From contig UQBY01000034.1 in NCBI GenBank assembly GCA_900539375.1, positions 1 to 24,493 on the forward strand: a DNA stretch of 24,493 nt. Direction: 5' to 3'. Source of the stretch: an uncultured Clostridium sp. (lineage in GTDB: Bacteria > Bacillota > Clostridia > Clostridiales > Clostridiaceae). Position numbers and translations under genes: made by a program. Shown in pieces: positions 7,730 to 15,595 of the stretch. The notes under the pieces were generated by a model. It saw only the letters and a program-made list of their open reading frames with translations, did no database searches and was not told where the DNA came from. The stretch's first letter is position 1, and the number at the start of each line of letters is the position of its first letter.

Positions 7730-8464
7730 TTAATTATTAAGTTTCATAAGCTTAGCAGCATTATTATAGAATATATCCTCTAAAGCCTTATCATCTAATC
7801 CACAAGTTAAAACTTTTTGTATTTCTACAGTAGGATGATGGAAAGGTGAGTCTAGTCCAAACATTATTCTATCATGACCTATATCTTCATAAGCTTCTTT
7901 TATTTTACTTCCCATAGGCATACCAGACATTTCTAAATATAAGTTAGAATATCTTTTTGCCATTTTTAAAGTACCATCAATATAAACTCCATGACCATGT
8001 CCCATATGTATCATTATAACTTTAACCTTTGGAAAACGTTCAGCAAGTAAAGCTATGCTCCAAGGAAGAGAATATGGTGGATGTCCACAATGAATAAATA
8101 CAGAAATATTTAAATCTTCTGCAGCTTGCATTATAGGGTCAACACATTCTTCATCTGCAACAAAGGCATTTTGAAGAGGATGAAGTTTAATTCCTACAAA
8201 GCCACAATCTTTAACATAATGATAAATTTTTTCAATTTCCTTTTCTCCATTAAGAGGATTACAGAAAACTAATGGTAAAAATCTATCAGGATATTTTTTA
8301 AAAGCTTCTGCCACATTATCATTATCATCAGGACCTGTGCTACATAAAATGGTTTTTTCTATTTCATATTCATCCATTTGTTTTACTAATTCATCTGCAG
8401 TAATAGAGACATTTGCCCAGCCTCCAAAGTTACCAATATGTGAATGTGCATCAATTTTTTTCAT
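7730..8464 (-). CDS. metal-dependent hydrolase, amidohydrolase_2 (COG2159-like) family
   Basis: 244 residues, a TIM-barrel hydrolase or decarboxylase of the amidohydrolase superfamily. Metal-site motifs appear in order: HSH near the N-terminus (MKKIDAHSHIG), GIKLHP (about 92-97), FIHCGHPP (about 123-130), MIHMGHGHG (about 151-159) and the closing acidic residue in FGLDSPFHHP (about 202-211). The family hydrolyses amides or cyclic bonds, or decarboxylates aromatic acids, using one or two Zn or Mn ions. Its substrate here is unknown. The gene follows the ECF S-component gene by 5 bases and shares its terminator, so the two probably act on the same compound: uptake, then hydrolysis in the cytoplasm. 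A generic hydrolase label is safer than a pathway name. Confidence 0.85.
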   Translation of the reverse strand: MKKIDAHSHIGNFGGWANVSITADELVKQMDEYEIEKTILCSTGPDDNDNVAEAFKKYPDRFLPLVFCNPLNGEKEIEKIYHYVKDCGFVGIKLHPLQNAFVADEECVDPIMQAAEDLNISVFIHCGHPPYSLPWSIALLAERFPKVKVIMIHMGHGHGVYIDGTLKMAKRYSNLYLEMSGMPMGSKIKEAYEDIGHDRIMFGLDSPFHHPTVEIQKVLTCGLDDKALEDIFYNNAAKLMKLNN

Positions 8465-8469
8465 TTATG

Positions 8470-8988
8470 TTACATCTCCTTTAATTTTCTAATTACATTA
8501 GCTTGAGATAAAATTGATATTATAATTGCTGATAAAATAATTCCACTTAAAGTTTGAAATACAATACCAGGAACTTCTGCTATAGCAAAAGTTAATCCAT
8601 ATAAAGGAATTCTTACAAGAGTATATCCTATAATTTGGAATATACCTCCAAGTATAGCACCTATTAACCATCCAAATTTTAAATTTGGAAATACTTTTTC
8701 TGTAATAAGCCCCATAATAGTAGCCATTATTGCTTTAATAAAAAATGTAGGAATAATCCATTGAGCATAACCACCTAAAAGGTCAGCTAAAGATGCTCCT
8801 ACAGCAGCAGATAAAGCCCCTCTTTTAGTACCTACTATTAAAACAGCAATAAAAATCATACAATCTCCAAAGTGAGTGTATCCATTAATTCCAGGTATTT
8901 TTATAAAATATGTACCAAAGAATATTAGTGCGGCAAGGATTGCCATTTTAGTTAAACTTTTTGTTTCAATTTTTCTTGTATTTTCCAT
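8470..8988 (-). CDS. ECF transporter S component (substrate-binding membrane subunit)
   Basis: 172 residues with five to six hydrophobic segments. Strong marks of the ECF-type S component (riboflavin/HmpT-like, PF07155 type) are ITKM-AILAALIFF-like helix 1, YTHFGDCMIFIAVLIVGTKR, GALSAAVGASLADLLGG and WIIPTFFIKAIMA. S components bind a vitamin or its precursor and dock on a shared EcfAA'T module, not encoded here, so this is a group II (solitary) S subunit. The ligand is not decided by sequence. Its leader is only about 60 bases from the likely start to the ATG, too short for a vitamin riboswitch. A GGGGG SD precedes the ATG. The gene heads an operon with the amidohydrolase. Confidence 0.85.
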   Translation of the reverse strand: MENTRKIETKSLTKMAILAALIFFGTYFIKIPGINGYTHFGDCMIFIAVLIVGTKRGALSAAVGASLADLLGGYAQWIIPTFFIKAIMATIMGLITEKVFPNLKFGWLIGAILGGIFQIIGYTLVRIPLYGLTFAIAEVPGIVFQTLSGIILSAIIISILSQANVIRKLKEM

Positions 8989-9157
8989 AAAATTTCCCCC
9001 AAGTTTTTTGTTTATTTCATTGAAAGTATGATAGCATGAATATAAATATAGTGCTAATGTATGGATACAATTTATTTTAAATATTTATAGCAAAATTTAA
9101 ACAGAATAATATATAATAAAGTTTGGAGAAAAATAAAAAAAAGAATGGAGAGAAAAG

Positions 9158-10543
9158 ATGGATAAGAAAAACAATAATCCTTTAGGAAAACTAAAGATAA
9201 GTAGTTTATTAGGAAAGTTTGCAATACCTAGTATTATAGCAATGCTTGTGGGAGCATTATATAATATTGTAGACCAGTTCTTTATAGGAAGAAGTGTTGG
9301 TGAACTTGGAAATGCAGCAACTAATATAACATTTCCATTAAGTACTTCTTGTATTGCTATAGCACTTCTTTTTGGAATTGGTGCAGCTTCTGCATTTAAT
9401 TTAACTTTAGGAGCAGGAGATAAAGAAAAAGCACTTTATTACATAGGTAATGCAACAACATTACTATTTGGTTGTGGAACAATTTTGTGTATTGTAGCAC
9501 AAATCTTTCTTACACCAATGTTAAATTTTTTTGGTTCACCAGATAATGTATTAGAATATGCAAAAATATATACAAGAATTACTGCAATAGGATTTCCTTT
9601 TTTAATAGTTTCTAGTGGTGGTGGCCATTTAGTAAGAGCAGATGGAAGTCCTAATTATACAATGTTTTGTAACTTATCAGGAGCTGTTATTAATACAATT
9701 TTAGACCCTATATTTATATTTAAATTTAATATGGGAATGGCAGGAGCAGGGCTTGCAACTATAATAGGTCAAATTTTTTCAGCTTTATTAACTTTTAGAT
9801 ATTTAAGTAATTATAGAACAGGTAAAATTAAAATTTGTCATCTTATTCCAAGATGGAAGTATAGTGAAAAAATTATGTCTCTTGGAGCAGCACCTTGTTT
9901 TAATCAGTTAGCCATGATGATTGTACAAATTGTAATGAATAAATCATTAACTTATTATGGATCACGTTCTATTTATGGAGAATCAGTTCCTTTAGCCTGT
10001 GCAGGTATTATAACAAAGGTGAATATGATTTATATGTCAGTAGTTATTGGATTATCTCAAGGGCTTCAACCTATAGTAAGTTTTAATTATGGAGCTAAAA
10101 AGTATGATAGAGTTAAAAAAGCCTATTCATTAGCAATGAAATATGCATTAATTATTTCTATAATTTCCTTTTTAGCATTTCAATTAATACCAAAAGAAAT
10201 AATTTCTTTATTTGGTTCAGGTTCAGATATGTATTATAAATTTGCAGTTGAGTATTTTAGAATATTCTTATTCTTTACTTTCTTAAACTGTTTTCAACCA
10301 ATATCATCTAATTTCTTTACAGCAATAGGAAAGCCAAAGAAAGGTATATTTTTATCATTAACAAGACAAATATTATTTTTACTACCATTAATCATTATAT
10401 TACCATTATTTATTGGAATTGATGGAATTATGTATTCAGGGCCTATAGCTGATTTTATTGCAGCAGGTGTATCTATTGGAATGGTATATTTTGAATTTAG
10501 GAATATTAATAAATTAGAAAATAAAATTGAAGTTTTAGAATAA
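9158..10543 (+). CDS. MATE family multidrug/cation exporter
   Basis: 461 residues, the usual MATE length, with about 12 membrane segments. N-terminal signature: LGKFAIPSIIAMLVGALYN then IVDQFFIGRSVGELGNAA. A second half-repeat begins near residue 245 (MSLGAAPCFNQLAMMI). GLSQGLQPIVSFNYGAKKY in the second half is typical of the NorM/DinF group. These pumps use Na+ or H+ gradients to export drugs or metabolites across the cytoplasmic membrane. GGAGAG lies ahead of the ATG. It is transcribed divergently from the ECF operon; a TATAAT at 9112-9117 may be its -10, without a good -35. The next gene, a response regulator, starts 12-18 bases downstream, so the regulator may share its transcript. Confidence 0.93.
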   Translation: MDKKNNNPLGKLKISSLLGKFAIPSIIAMLVGALYNIVDQFFIGRSVGELGNAATNITFPLSTSCIAIALLFGIGAASAFNLTLGAGDKEKALYYIGNATTLLFGCGTILCIVAQIFLTPMLNFFGSPDNVLEYAKIYTRITAIGFPFLIVSSGGGHLVRADGSPNYTMFCNLSGAVINTILDPIFIFKFNMGMAGAGLATIIGQIFSALLTFRYLSNYRTGKIKICHLIPRWKYSEKIMSLGAAPCFNQLAMMIVQIVMNKSLTYYGSRSIYGESVPLACAGIITKVNMIYMSVVIGLSQGLQPIVSFNYGAKKYDRVKKAYSLAMKYALIISIISFLAFQLIPKEIISLFGSGSDMYYKFAVEYFRIFLFFTFLNCFQPISSNFFTAIGKPKKGIFLSLTRQILFLLPLIIILPLFIGIDGIMYSGPIADFIAAGVSIGMVYFEFRNINKLENKIEVLE

Positions 10544-10561
10544 GTACATATAAAAGTGGAG

Positions 10562-11272
10562 ATGATTAAGATAGAAAAGGATATTGAGATTTTAATAGTG
10601 GAAGATGATGTAGATATTAATGAATTACTTTGTAATATATTAACTAAAAAAGGTTATAAAGTAAGAAGTGCATTTTCAGGTTCAGAGGCAAAAATGTGTT
10701 TAGAACAATTTAACTATGAGCTTGTACTTTTAGATTTAATGCTACCAGGTTTTTCGGGAGAGGACATTATTAATGAAATAAGGAAAAATAAAACTATGCC
10801 TATAATAGTAATTTCAGCAAAATCATCTCAAGAGGATAAAATAAATGTATTAAAAATTGGTGCAGATGATTTTATAAGTAAACCCTTTGATATTAATGAG
10901 GTATTAGCAAGAGTAGAATCACAACTTAGAAGATATATGAAATTTAGCAATTTAGAAAGTAAACAAGATACTAAAATAATATATAAGAATTTAGTACTAG
11001 ATACAGAAAGTAAACAAGTTTTAGTAAATGATAAAGATATATCACTAACTTTAAGAGAATTATCTATTTTAGAACTTCTTTTATCTAATCCAAAGAAAGT
11101 ATTTACAAGGGCTAATCTTTTTGAATCTGTATGGCATGATGAGTTTTTAGGAGATGATAATACTGTAAATGTTCATATAAGCAATTTAAGAGCTAAGCTT
11201 TCAAAGGCTGATAAAAATACAGAATATATAAAAACTGTATGGGGAATTGGCTTTAAATTAAATGATGTGTAA
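10562..11272 (+). CDS. OmpR/PhoB-family response regulator
   Basis: About 236 residues. The receiver domain (about 9-120) shows the acidic pair in VEDDVD, phospho-acceptor Asp in LVLLDLMLPG (residue 58 counting from ATG 10562) and the switch Lys in ISKPFD (107). The C-terminal winged helix (about 140-235) ends NTEYIKTVWGIGFKL. It is a DNA-binding regulator that should be phosphorylated by the kinase at 13228. The start is uncertain: GTG 10556 lacks an SD, and ATG 10562 directly abuts GTGGAG, so a non-standard start slightly further in is possible. It follows the MATE gene closely and is followed by a putative operator-promoter in front of the ABC genes, which it probably controls. Confidence 0.9.
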   Translation: MIKIEKDIEILIVEDDVDINELLCNILTKKGYKVRSAFSGSEAKMCLEQFNYELVLLDLMLPGFSGEDIINEIRKNKTMPIIVISAKSSQEDKINVLKIGADDFISKPFDINEVLARVESQLRRYMKFSNLESKQDTKIIYKNLVLDTESKQVLVNDKDISLTLRELSILELLLSNPKKVFTRANLFESVWHDEFLGDDNTVNVHISNLRAKLSKADKNTEYIKTVWGIGFKLNDV

Positions 11273-11281
11273 AATTAATAT

Positions 11282-11328
11282 TTTCTTAATACTTTCTTTA
11301 GTCTATCTTATAACTATATTTTTATAAT
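11282..11328 (+). promoter_or_regulatory. probable regulated promoter of the BcrAB-like ABC operon
   Basis: TTTCTTA at 11282 and TTTCTTTA at 11293 form an 11-base-period direct repeat, the layout favoured by OmpR-family regulators. It ends where a -35 should lie (about 11300-11305, poor match TAGTCT), 17 bases before TATAAT at 11323-11328. A good -10 with a poor -35 beside a direct repeat suggests activation by the neighbouring response regulator. This is inference. Confidence 0.45.
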
Positions 11329-11359
11329 AAAATCATAGTTTAAAGAAGGGGGAATATTA

Positions 11360-12283
11360 ATGGAAGAGATAGTATTAAAAACTTATAATATTTCAAAAAA
11401 ATATGGTAATCAAGTATCTAATGATAAAATATCTATTACAATTAAAAAGGGTGAAATTTATGGACTTATAGGAAAAAATGGAGCTGGAAAAACCACATTA
11501 TTTCGTATAATTACAGGATTAAGTCATAAAAGTAGTGGGAATTTAGAGATATTTGGAAAGTCAGAAGAAAAAGACTTAAATACAGCAAGAACTATGATAG
11601 GAAGTTTAATTGAAAGTCCGGCTTTTTATAAGAATATGACAGCAAGAGAAAATCTTGAAGTTTCAAGGCTTGTTAGAAATATAGCAGGAAAAGAATGTAT
11701 AGATGAAGTATTAGAATTAGTTGGTTTATCTGATACTAATAAAAAGAAAGTTAAAAACTTTTCTTTAGGAATGAGACAAAGACTAGGTATTGCAAATGCT
11801 TTATTAGGAAATCCAAAACTTCTTATATTAGATGAGCCTATAAATGGTTTAGACCCAATGGGAATAGTTGAAATAAGAGAGCTTTTAAAAAAGATTAATA
11901 AAGAAAAAGATGTAACAATATTAATATCAAGTCATATTTTAGGAGAACTTTCAGAACTTGCAACAAATTATGGAATAATAAATAATGGAAGATTAGTAGA
12001 AGAAATTTCAGTAAAGGAGTTAAAAGAAAAGTGTAGGCAATATATAGAAGTTATTGTAGACAATCCAGCAAAAGCTTCAACCATTTTAGAAAAGGAATTA
12101 TTAATTACTGATTATGAAGTATTGGAAAATAATAGAATAAAAATTTTTAGTAATTTAGATTCTTCAGGACTTATAAATGGTACTTTATCTAAAAATAAGG
12201 TAGTAGTTCAAAAGATAAACCTTAAAGGAGAAAATCTTGAAGAATATTTTATAAATAAGGTTGGAGGGATAAATAATGATTAG
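11360..12283 (+). CDS. ABC transporter ATP-binding protein, BcrA/lantibiotic-immunity type
   Basis: 307 residues. Walker A GKNGAGKT (38-45), family-typical SLIESPAFY replacing the Q-loop (82-90), ABC signature SLGMRQR (135-141), Walker B LLILDEP (154-160) and an H-loop in ISSHILGEL. The approximately 90-residue C-terminal extension is typical of the BcrA/NatA-like group. It powers export or detoxification of a peptide antibiotic or lipid at the membrane, together with the next gene, which it overlaps by 8 bases. A GGGGG SD precedes the ATG. Bracketing by a response regulator and a kinase is the usual context for bacitracin or lantibiotic resistance transporters; the actual ligand is unknown. 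Confidence 0.92.
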   Translation: MEEIVLKTYNISKKYGNQVSNDKISITIKKGEIYGLIGKNGAGKTTLFRIITGLSHKSSGNLEIFGKSEEKDLNTARTMIGSLIESPAFYKNMTARENLEVSRLVRNIAGKECIDEVLELVGLSDTNKKKVKNFSLGMRQRLGIANALLGNPKLLILDEPINGLDPMGIVEIRELLKKINKEKDVTILISSHILGELSELATNYGIINNGRLVEEISVKELKEKCRQYIEVIVDNPAKASTILEKELLITDYEVLENNRIKIFSNLDSSGLINGTLSKNKVVVQKINLKGENLEEYFINKVGGINND

Positions 12284-13151
12284 ATTAGTAAAGGCAGAGT
12301 TATTTAAATTATCTAAAAATAGAACATTTAAGATATTATCTATCATAGCAATCTTTTTATCTATATTAATTTTTATTATGACAACTTCAGTTTTTGATAA
12401 ATTGGTAGAAGAATCTATTAATCAAATTTCTAAAGAACAAGCAGAGCAAATGCTAAATTTAGGTACAAATACAGAAAATCAAGTTGTTATTCCAGGGAAT
12501 ATGGGAATGCATATTAATGCAAAGGATATTTTTAATCCAACAGTATCTGAAGTTTTCCATTCTTCCTTTGGTTCAGGTGTTACAGAGATTTTAATAGGAA
12601 TATTAATAGCAGCTTTTTTAGCAAAGGAATATAGTGAAAGAACTATAAAAAATGTTTTAGCTTATGGAAAAAGTAGAACAGAATTTTATTTAGCTAAATT
12701 TATTGCAATAATAATAGCCATAATAATACTTTTAGCTTGTCTTGTATTAATATCCACAATAGGAAGTGGTATTATTAATGGCTGGGGAGAGACTTTTAAG
12801 GTATCTCAATTATTACATTTAATAAGAACTTTTTTCCTTGCAGTTATTTCAAATGCATCAGTTGCAGCTATATTAATGATAATTGCAATATTAATAAAAA
12901 GTAATGGTGGAACAATAGGAATAACAGTTGGAATATTTGTATTTTTACCATCAATTATTTCATTTCTTTATGGTAGTAATAAAGTATTTGATAAAATATA
13001 TGAAATAACTCCATTTTATAATAACCAATTAGCAATATCTATATATGCTTCAAATGGACAACTTATAAAATCACTAATAATTTCATTAATAACAATAATA
13101 GTAGCCTTATTTATTGGAATTGAATTATTTAAAAAACAAGATATTAAATAA
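12276..13151 (+). CDS. ABC-2 type permease partner of the BcrA-like ATPase
   Basis: 291 residues with about six membrane segments: one near 19-36, an extracytoplasmic loop of about 70 residues, then five more from about 95 to 285. The cytoplasmic AKEYSERTIKNVLAYGKSR motif (about 116-134) is the hallmark of ABC-2/BcrB-like permeases. It starts inside the end of the ATPase gene, so translation is probably coupled. It should form the membrane channel of the exporter. Function in peptide resistance is inferred from family and from the flanking two-component genes. Confidence 0.88.
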   Translation: MIRLVKAELFKLSKNRTFKILSIIAIFLSILIFIMTTSVFDKLVEESINQISKEQAEQMLNLGTNTENQVVIPGNMGMHINAKDIFNPTVSEVFHSSFGSGVTEILIGILIAAFLAKEYSERTIKNVLAYGKSRTEFYLAKFIAIIIAIIILLACLVLISTIGSGIINGWGETFKVSQLLHLIRTFFLAVISNASVAAILMIIAILIKSNGGTIGITVGIFVFLPSIISFLYGSNKVFDKIYEITPFYNNQLAISIYASNGQLIKSLIISLITIIVALFIGIELFKKQDIK

Positions 13152-13166
13152 ATTATATATTTTAAG

Positions 13167-13197
13167 AGTGTATGTTGTTGATGGCATACACTTTTTT
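13167..13197 (+). terminator. intrinsic terminator inside the transporter-kinase operon
   Basis: AGTGTATG (13167-13174) pairs with CATACACT (13185-13192) around a 10-base loop, followed by six T (including the arm's last base). It lies between the permease stop and the kinase SD and probably lowers kinase expression relative to the transporter. Confidence 0.8.
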
Positions 13198-13227
13198 AGT
13201 ATAGACTATAAAAAAAGAGGTGAAGTT

Positions 13228-14115
13228 ATGATAATTAAAATAGTACTAATTTTTATTATACTATTACTTATAGTTTATATAATAAGAATAAAGAGAGAGC
13301 TAAAAAGTATATCTAAACAAATTGAAGAAAGTAAGGGAGAATATATAAACATTCATACTAATGCTATAAATGATTCTATAGAAATTTTAGCTAAAAATAT
13401 AAATTATTTATATGATAATTCTCAAAAAATTTTAGCTAAAAATAAGAAAATTGAAAATGAACTTAGACAAAGTATATCTAACATATCTCATGATTTAAGA
13501 ACACCTTTAACCTCTATAAAAGGATATGTACAACTTATAAAAGAGGATTCAATTACAGATAAAGAGAAAAATGATTATATTAATATAGTGGAAAAAAGAG
13601 TAGAAAATCTTCAAAATTTAATTACAAGCTTTTATGATTTATCTAGAATTCATGGAAATGAATTTAAATTTAACTTAAAAAAGATAAATTTAAAAACAAT
13701 ATTATGTGATAGTATTGCTATGTATTATAATAATTTTATTGAAAAAAATATTGAACCAGTTATTGAAATTGATGAAAAAATTCAAGATATAATTTCAGAT
13801 GAATCTGTAGTAGAGAGAATATTTTCTAATCTTATAGGAAATATGCTTAAATATGCTGATAAAAATATAAAAATATCTTTATTTCAAGAAGAAAATTATA
13901 TAATATCTAAATTTCAAAATTTAGCACCTAATCTTAAAGAAGAGGACATGGATAAATTATTTGATAGATTCTATACAGCAGATAAATCAAGGAGTGATAA
14001 AAATACAGGGCTTGGACTTGCCATAACTAAATCTCTTTTGGATAAACTTAACAATAAAATAGAGGCAAAGCTTATAAATGGAAATCTTATAATAGAGATA
14101 AAATGGAATATATAA
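13228..14115 (+). CDS. sensor histidine kinase with one short membrane anchor
   Basis: 295 residues from ATG 13228, preceded by AGAGGTG. Frame positions upstream to 13114 lie in the permease end and terminator hairpin and are not coding. One hydrophobic segment (about 2-19) is followed directly by a cytoplasmic linker with no extracytoplasmic sensor domain. HisKA has the phospho-acceptor His88 in NISHDLRTPLTSIKGY. The ATPase domain has the N box NLIGNMLKYAD (201-211), F box FDRFYT and GLGLAI (261-266). The usual DxGxG G1 box is not visible and reads FQNLAPNLKEED, as in a known subgroup of such kinases. Kinases without a sensor loop usually read the state of their ABC transporter, which fits the two genes just upstream. 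Partner: regulator at 10562. Confidence 0.9.
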   Translation: MIIKIVLIFIILLLIVYIIRIKRELKSISKQIEESKGEYINIHTNAINDSIEILAKNINYLYDNSQKILAKNKKIENELRQSISNISHDLRTPLTSIKGYVQLIKEDSITDKEKNDYINIVEKRVENLQNLITSFYDLSRIHGNEFKFNLKKINLKTILCDSIAMYYNNFIEKNIEPVIEIDEKIQDIISDESVVERIFSNLIGNMLKYADKNIKISLFQEENYIISKFQNLAPNLKEEDMDKLFDRFYTADKSRSDKNTGLGLAITKSLLDKLNNKIEAKLINGNLIIEIKWNI

Positions 14116-14116
14116 C

Positions 14117-14145
14117 TTGACCTATACAAATACAATGTTTAAAGT
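14117..14145 (+). promoter_or_regulatory. candidate promoter for the U32-pair operon
   Basis: TTGACC (14117-14122), 17-base spacer, TAAAGT (14140-14145, four of six matches). It starts two bases after the kinase stop codon. Moderate quality; no terminator is seen between, so read-through from the kinase gene is also possible. Confidence 0.4.
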
Positions 14146-14177
14146 ATAAATGAAAATAAAAGTTATGGAGGGAAGGT

Positions 14178-14252
14178 ATGTTAAATACAGAAGTAGATTT
14201 ACTAAAGGGAAACATATTAAAATCATTAATTAGAGGTGTTATTTTTGATTAA
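14178..14252 (+). pseudogene. 24-codon remnant resembling the N-terminus of a MATE exporter
   Basis: A strong GGAGGGAAGG site precedes an ATG, and the peptide reads MLNTEVDLLKGNILKSLIR then GVIFD and stop. The DLLKGNILKSLIR part is the usual opening of MATE exporters, in which a hydrophobic FAIP-type helix follows. Here similarity stops after the Arg and the sequence runs into the SD of the next gene. The simplest reading is a deletion that removed nearly all of a MATE gene while leaving its start. It overlaps the next gene's start, so its ribosome traffic may feed that gene. A genuine short peptide cannot be excluded. Confidence 0.5.
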
Positions 14253-15585
14253 AGAGGAAATAGAAAACATTCCTTCTGGTCTTGTAAGCTGTAGTGTAAA
14301 TAATAAAGAATGTACTATATTAAAAATATCTACAGAAGATTTAACCATTCGAGTTTTAGAGGAAATAGAAAATATAAATATTTTAAAAATAGCCTTTTAT
14401 AAATTTAAAGATTATAAATATGAAGAAATAAATATAAAAAACTTTGCTATAAAAGGTAAAGAAAAAGAAGAATTTTATTTTACTTATAATATTTTTATAG
14501 AGGATAAAACTTATATTGAAAATGTAAAATATATTTTTAGAGATTATTCAAGATATGTTAACTTAAAGGTTTTTGGAGAAGAAAATGAATTTTCAAGAAA
14601 AATGGTTAATTATCCAAATGAAGAAGACTATGAGTTTTATGAATATTATAATACTCAAAAAAAAGAATGGATTTCTAATTTAAATTATAAAAATTTTAAT
14701 ATGAATGTATTAAATTTAATAGAAATGGCAATAACTTTAGATAATGATGATTTGTATGAAAAATATATTGATAATGATAAAGAAAGTTTTAAGGAATATT
14801 ATTTTAAAAAGAATTTTTTAGAGAATCATATGCTTTTTAATAAAAATATAGAAAGACTTTATATTGGAAATGAATTCTGTCATAATCTATTTCCTTGCAT
14901 AGATAACTTAATTAAAATGCTAGAAAAGGCTAAAGAAGAGTTACTTAATATAACATTATGTTTTACATATATAAGAGAATGTTATATTCAAAAAACAAAA
15001 GATATTATAAAAAAGGTTTATGATTGGTGTAAAATTAATAATTATAAAATTGAAATTGTTATAAATGATTGGGGCATGTTAAAGCTTCTTAAAAATAATG
15101 AAAATTATTTTACATTATCTTTAGGAACTTTACTTAATAAAAGAAAAAAAGACCCAAGATATATTTATAAAAATGGATATGAGAAAAACAAAGAACTCTT
15201 ATCTTTAAACAGTTTAAATAGCAAGAAGTTTAGAGAATTTTTAAAGAATAATAATATTGAAAGATATGAATATGAAAGTTCTGGTTATAAAATATCTATA
15301 CCAGAAGGAAAACATAGCATGCACTTTCCATTTTATATGACCAATTCTTCTCAATATTGTCCATTATATGCTATGTGTACAACAATGGATAGAGGTAACC
15401 AAAAGTTAGTAAAGTCTTGTCCTAAATATTGTAGAGATTATGTATTTTTATATCCAAAGCATTTAAAAATGATTGGAAAATATAATTCACTTTTTGGTTT
15501 TGATGATACTCTTTTAAAAGATAAGGATATACTAGAATACTATATAAATAATAATATAGATAGAATTGTTTTAAACTTTTTATAA
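14245..15585 (+). CDS. U32-related protein with UbiV-like cysteine spacing
   Basis: 446 residues from TTG 14245, six bases after AGAGGTG; a GTG at 14236 is in frame but lies inside that SD. Two parts are visible. Residues 1 to about 130 are strand-rich, possibly a PilZ-like barrel (STEDLTIRVLEE), low confidence. About 190-446 looks like a U32-type TIM barrel: ERLYIGNEFCHNLF, IVINDWGMLKLL, LGTLLNKRKKDPRY. Near the C-terminus lie four cysteines, CPLYAMC and SCPKYC, spaced x5, x13, x3. The last three resemble the Cys180-x12-Cys193-x3-Cys197 set that binds a 4Fe-4S cluster in E. coli UbiV. So this is plausibly a cytoplasmic Fe-S protein partnering the next gene. Substrate unknown; U32 members include peptidase-labelled proteins and RNA or quinone hydroxylation factors. 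Confidence 0.7.
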   Translation: MIKEEIENIPSGLVSCSVNNKECTILKISTEDLTIRVLEEIENINILKIAFYKFKDYKYEEINIKNFAIKGKEKEEFYFTYNIFIEDKTYIENVKYIFRDYSRYVNLKVFGEENEFSRKMVNYPNEEDYEFYEYYNTQKKEWISNLNYKNFNMNVLNLIEMAITLDNDDLYEKYIDNDKESFKEYYFKKNFLENHMLFNKNIERLYIGNEFCHNLFPCIDNLIKMLEKAKEELLNITLCFTYIRECYIQKTKDIIKKVYDWCKINNYKIEIVINDWGMLKLLKNNENYFTLSLGTLLNKRKKDPRYIYKNGYEKNKELLSLNSLNSKKFREFLKNNNIERYEYESSGYKISIPEGKHSMHFPFYMTNSSQYCPLYAMCTTMDRGNQKLVKSCPKYCRDYVFLYPKHLKMIGKYNSLFGFDDTLLKDKDILEYYINNNIDRIVLNFL

Positions 15586-15595
15586 AGGAGAAAAA

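Noticed and set aside
8989..9157. Vitamin riboswitch upstream of the ECF S-component gene
   Set aside because: The divergent intergenic region is 169 bases, A/T-rich and shared by two promoters; no RFN, THI or cobalamin-type conserved boxes are visible.
13114..13227. 38-residue N-terminal extension of the histidine kinase
   Set aside because: It overlaps the permease end and an intrinsic terminator; ATG 13228 has an SD and begins directly with the membrane anchor.
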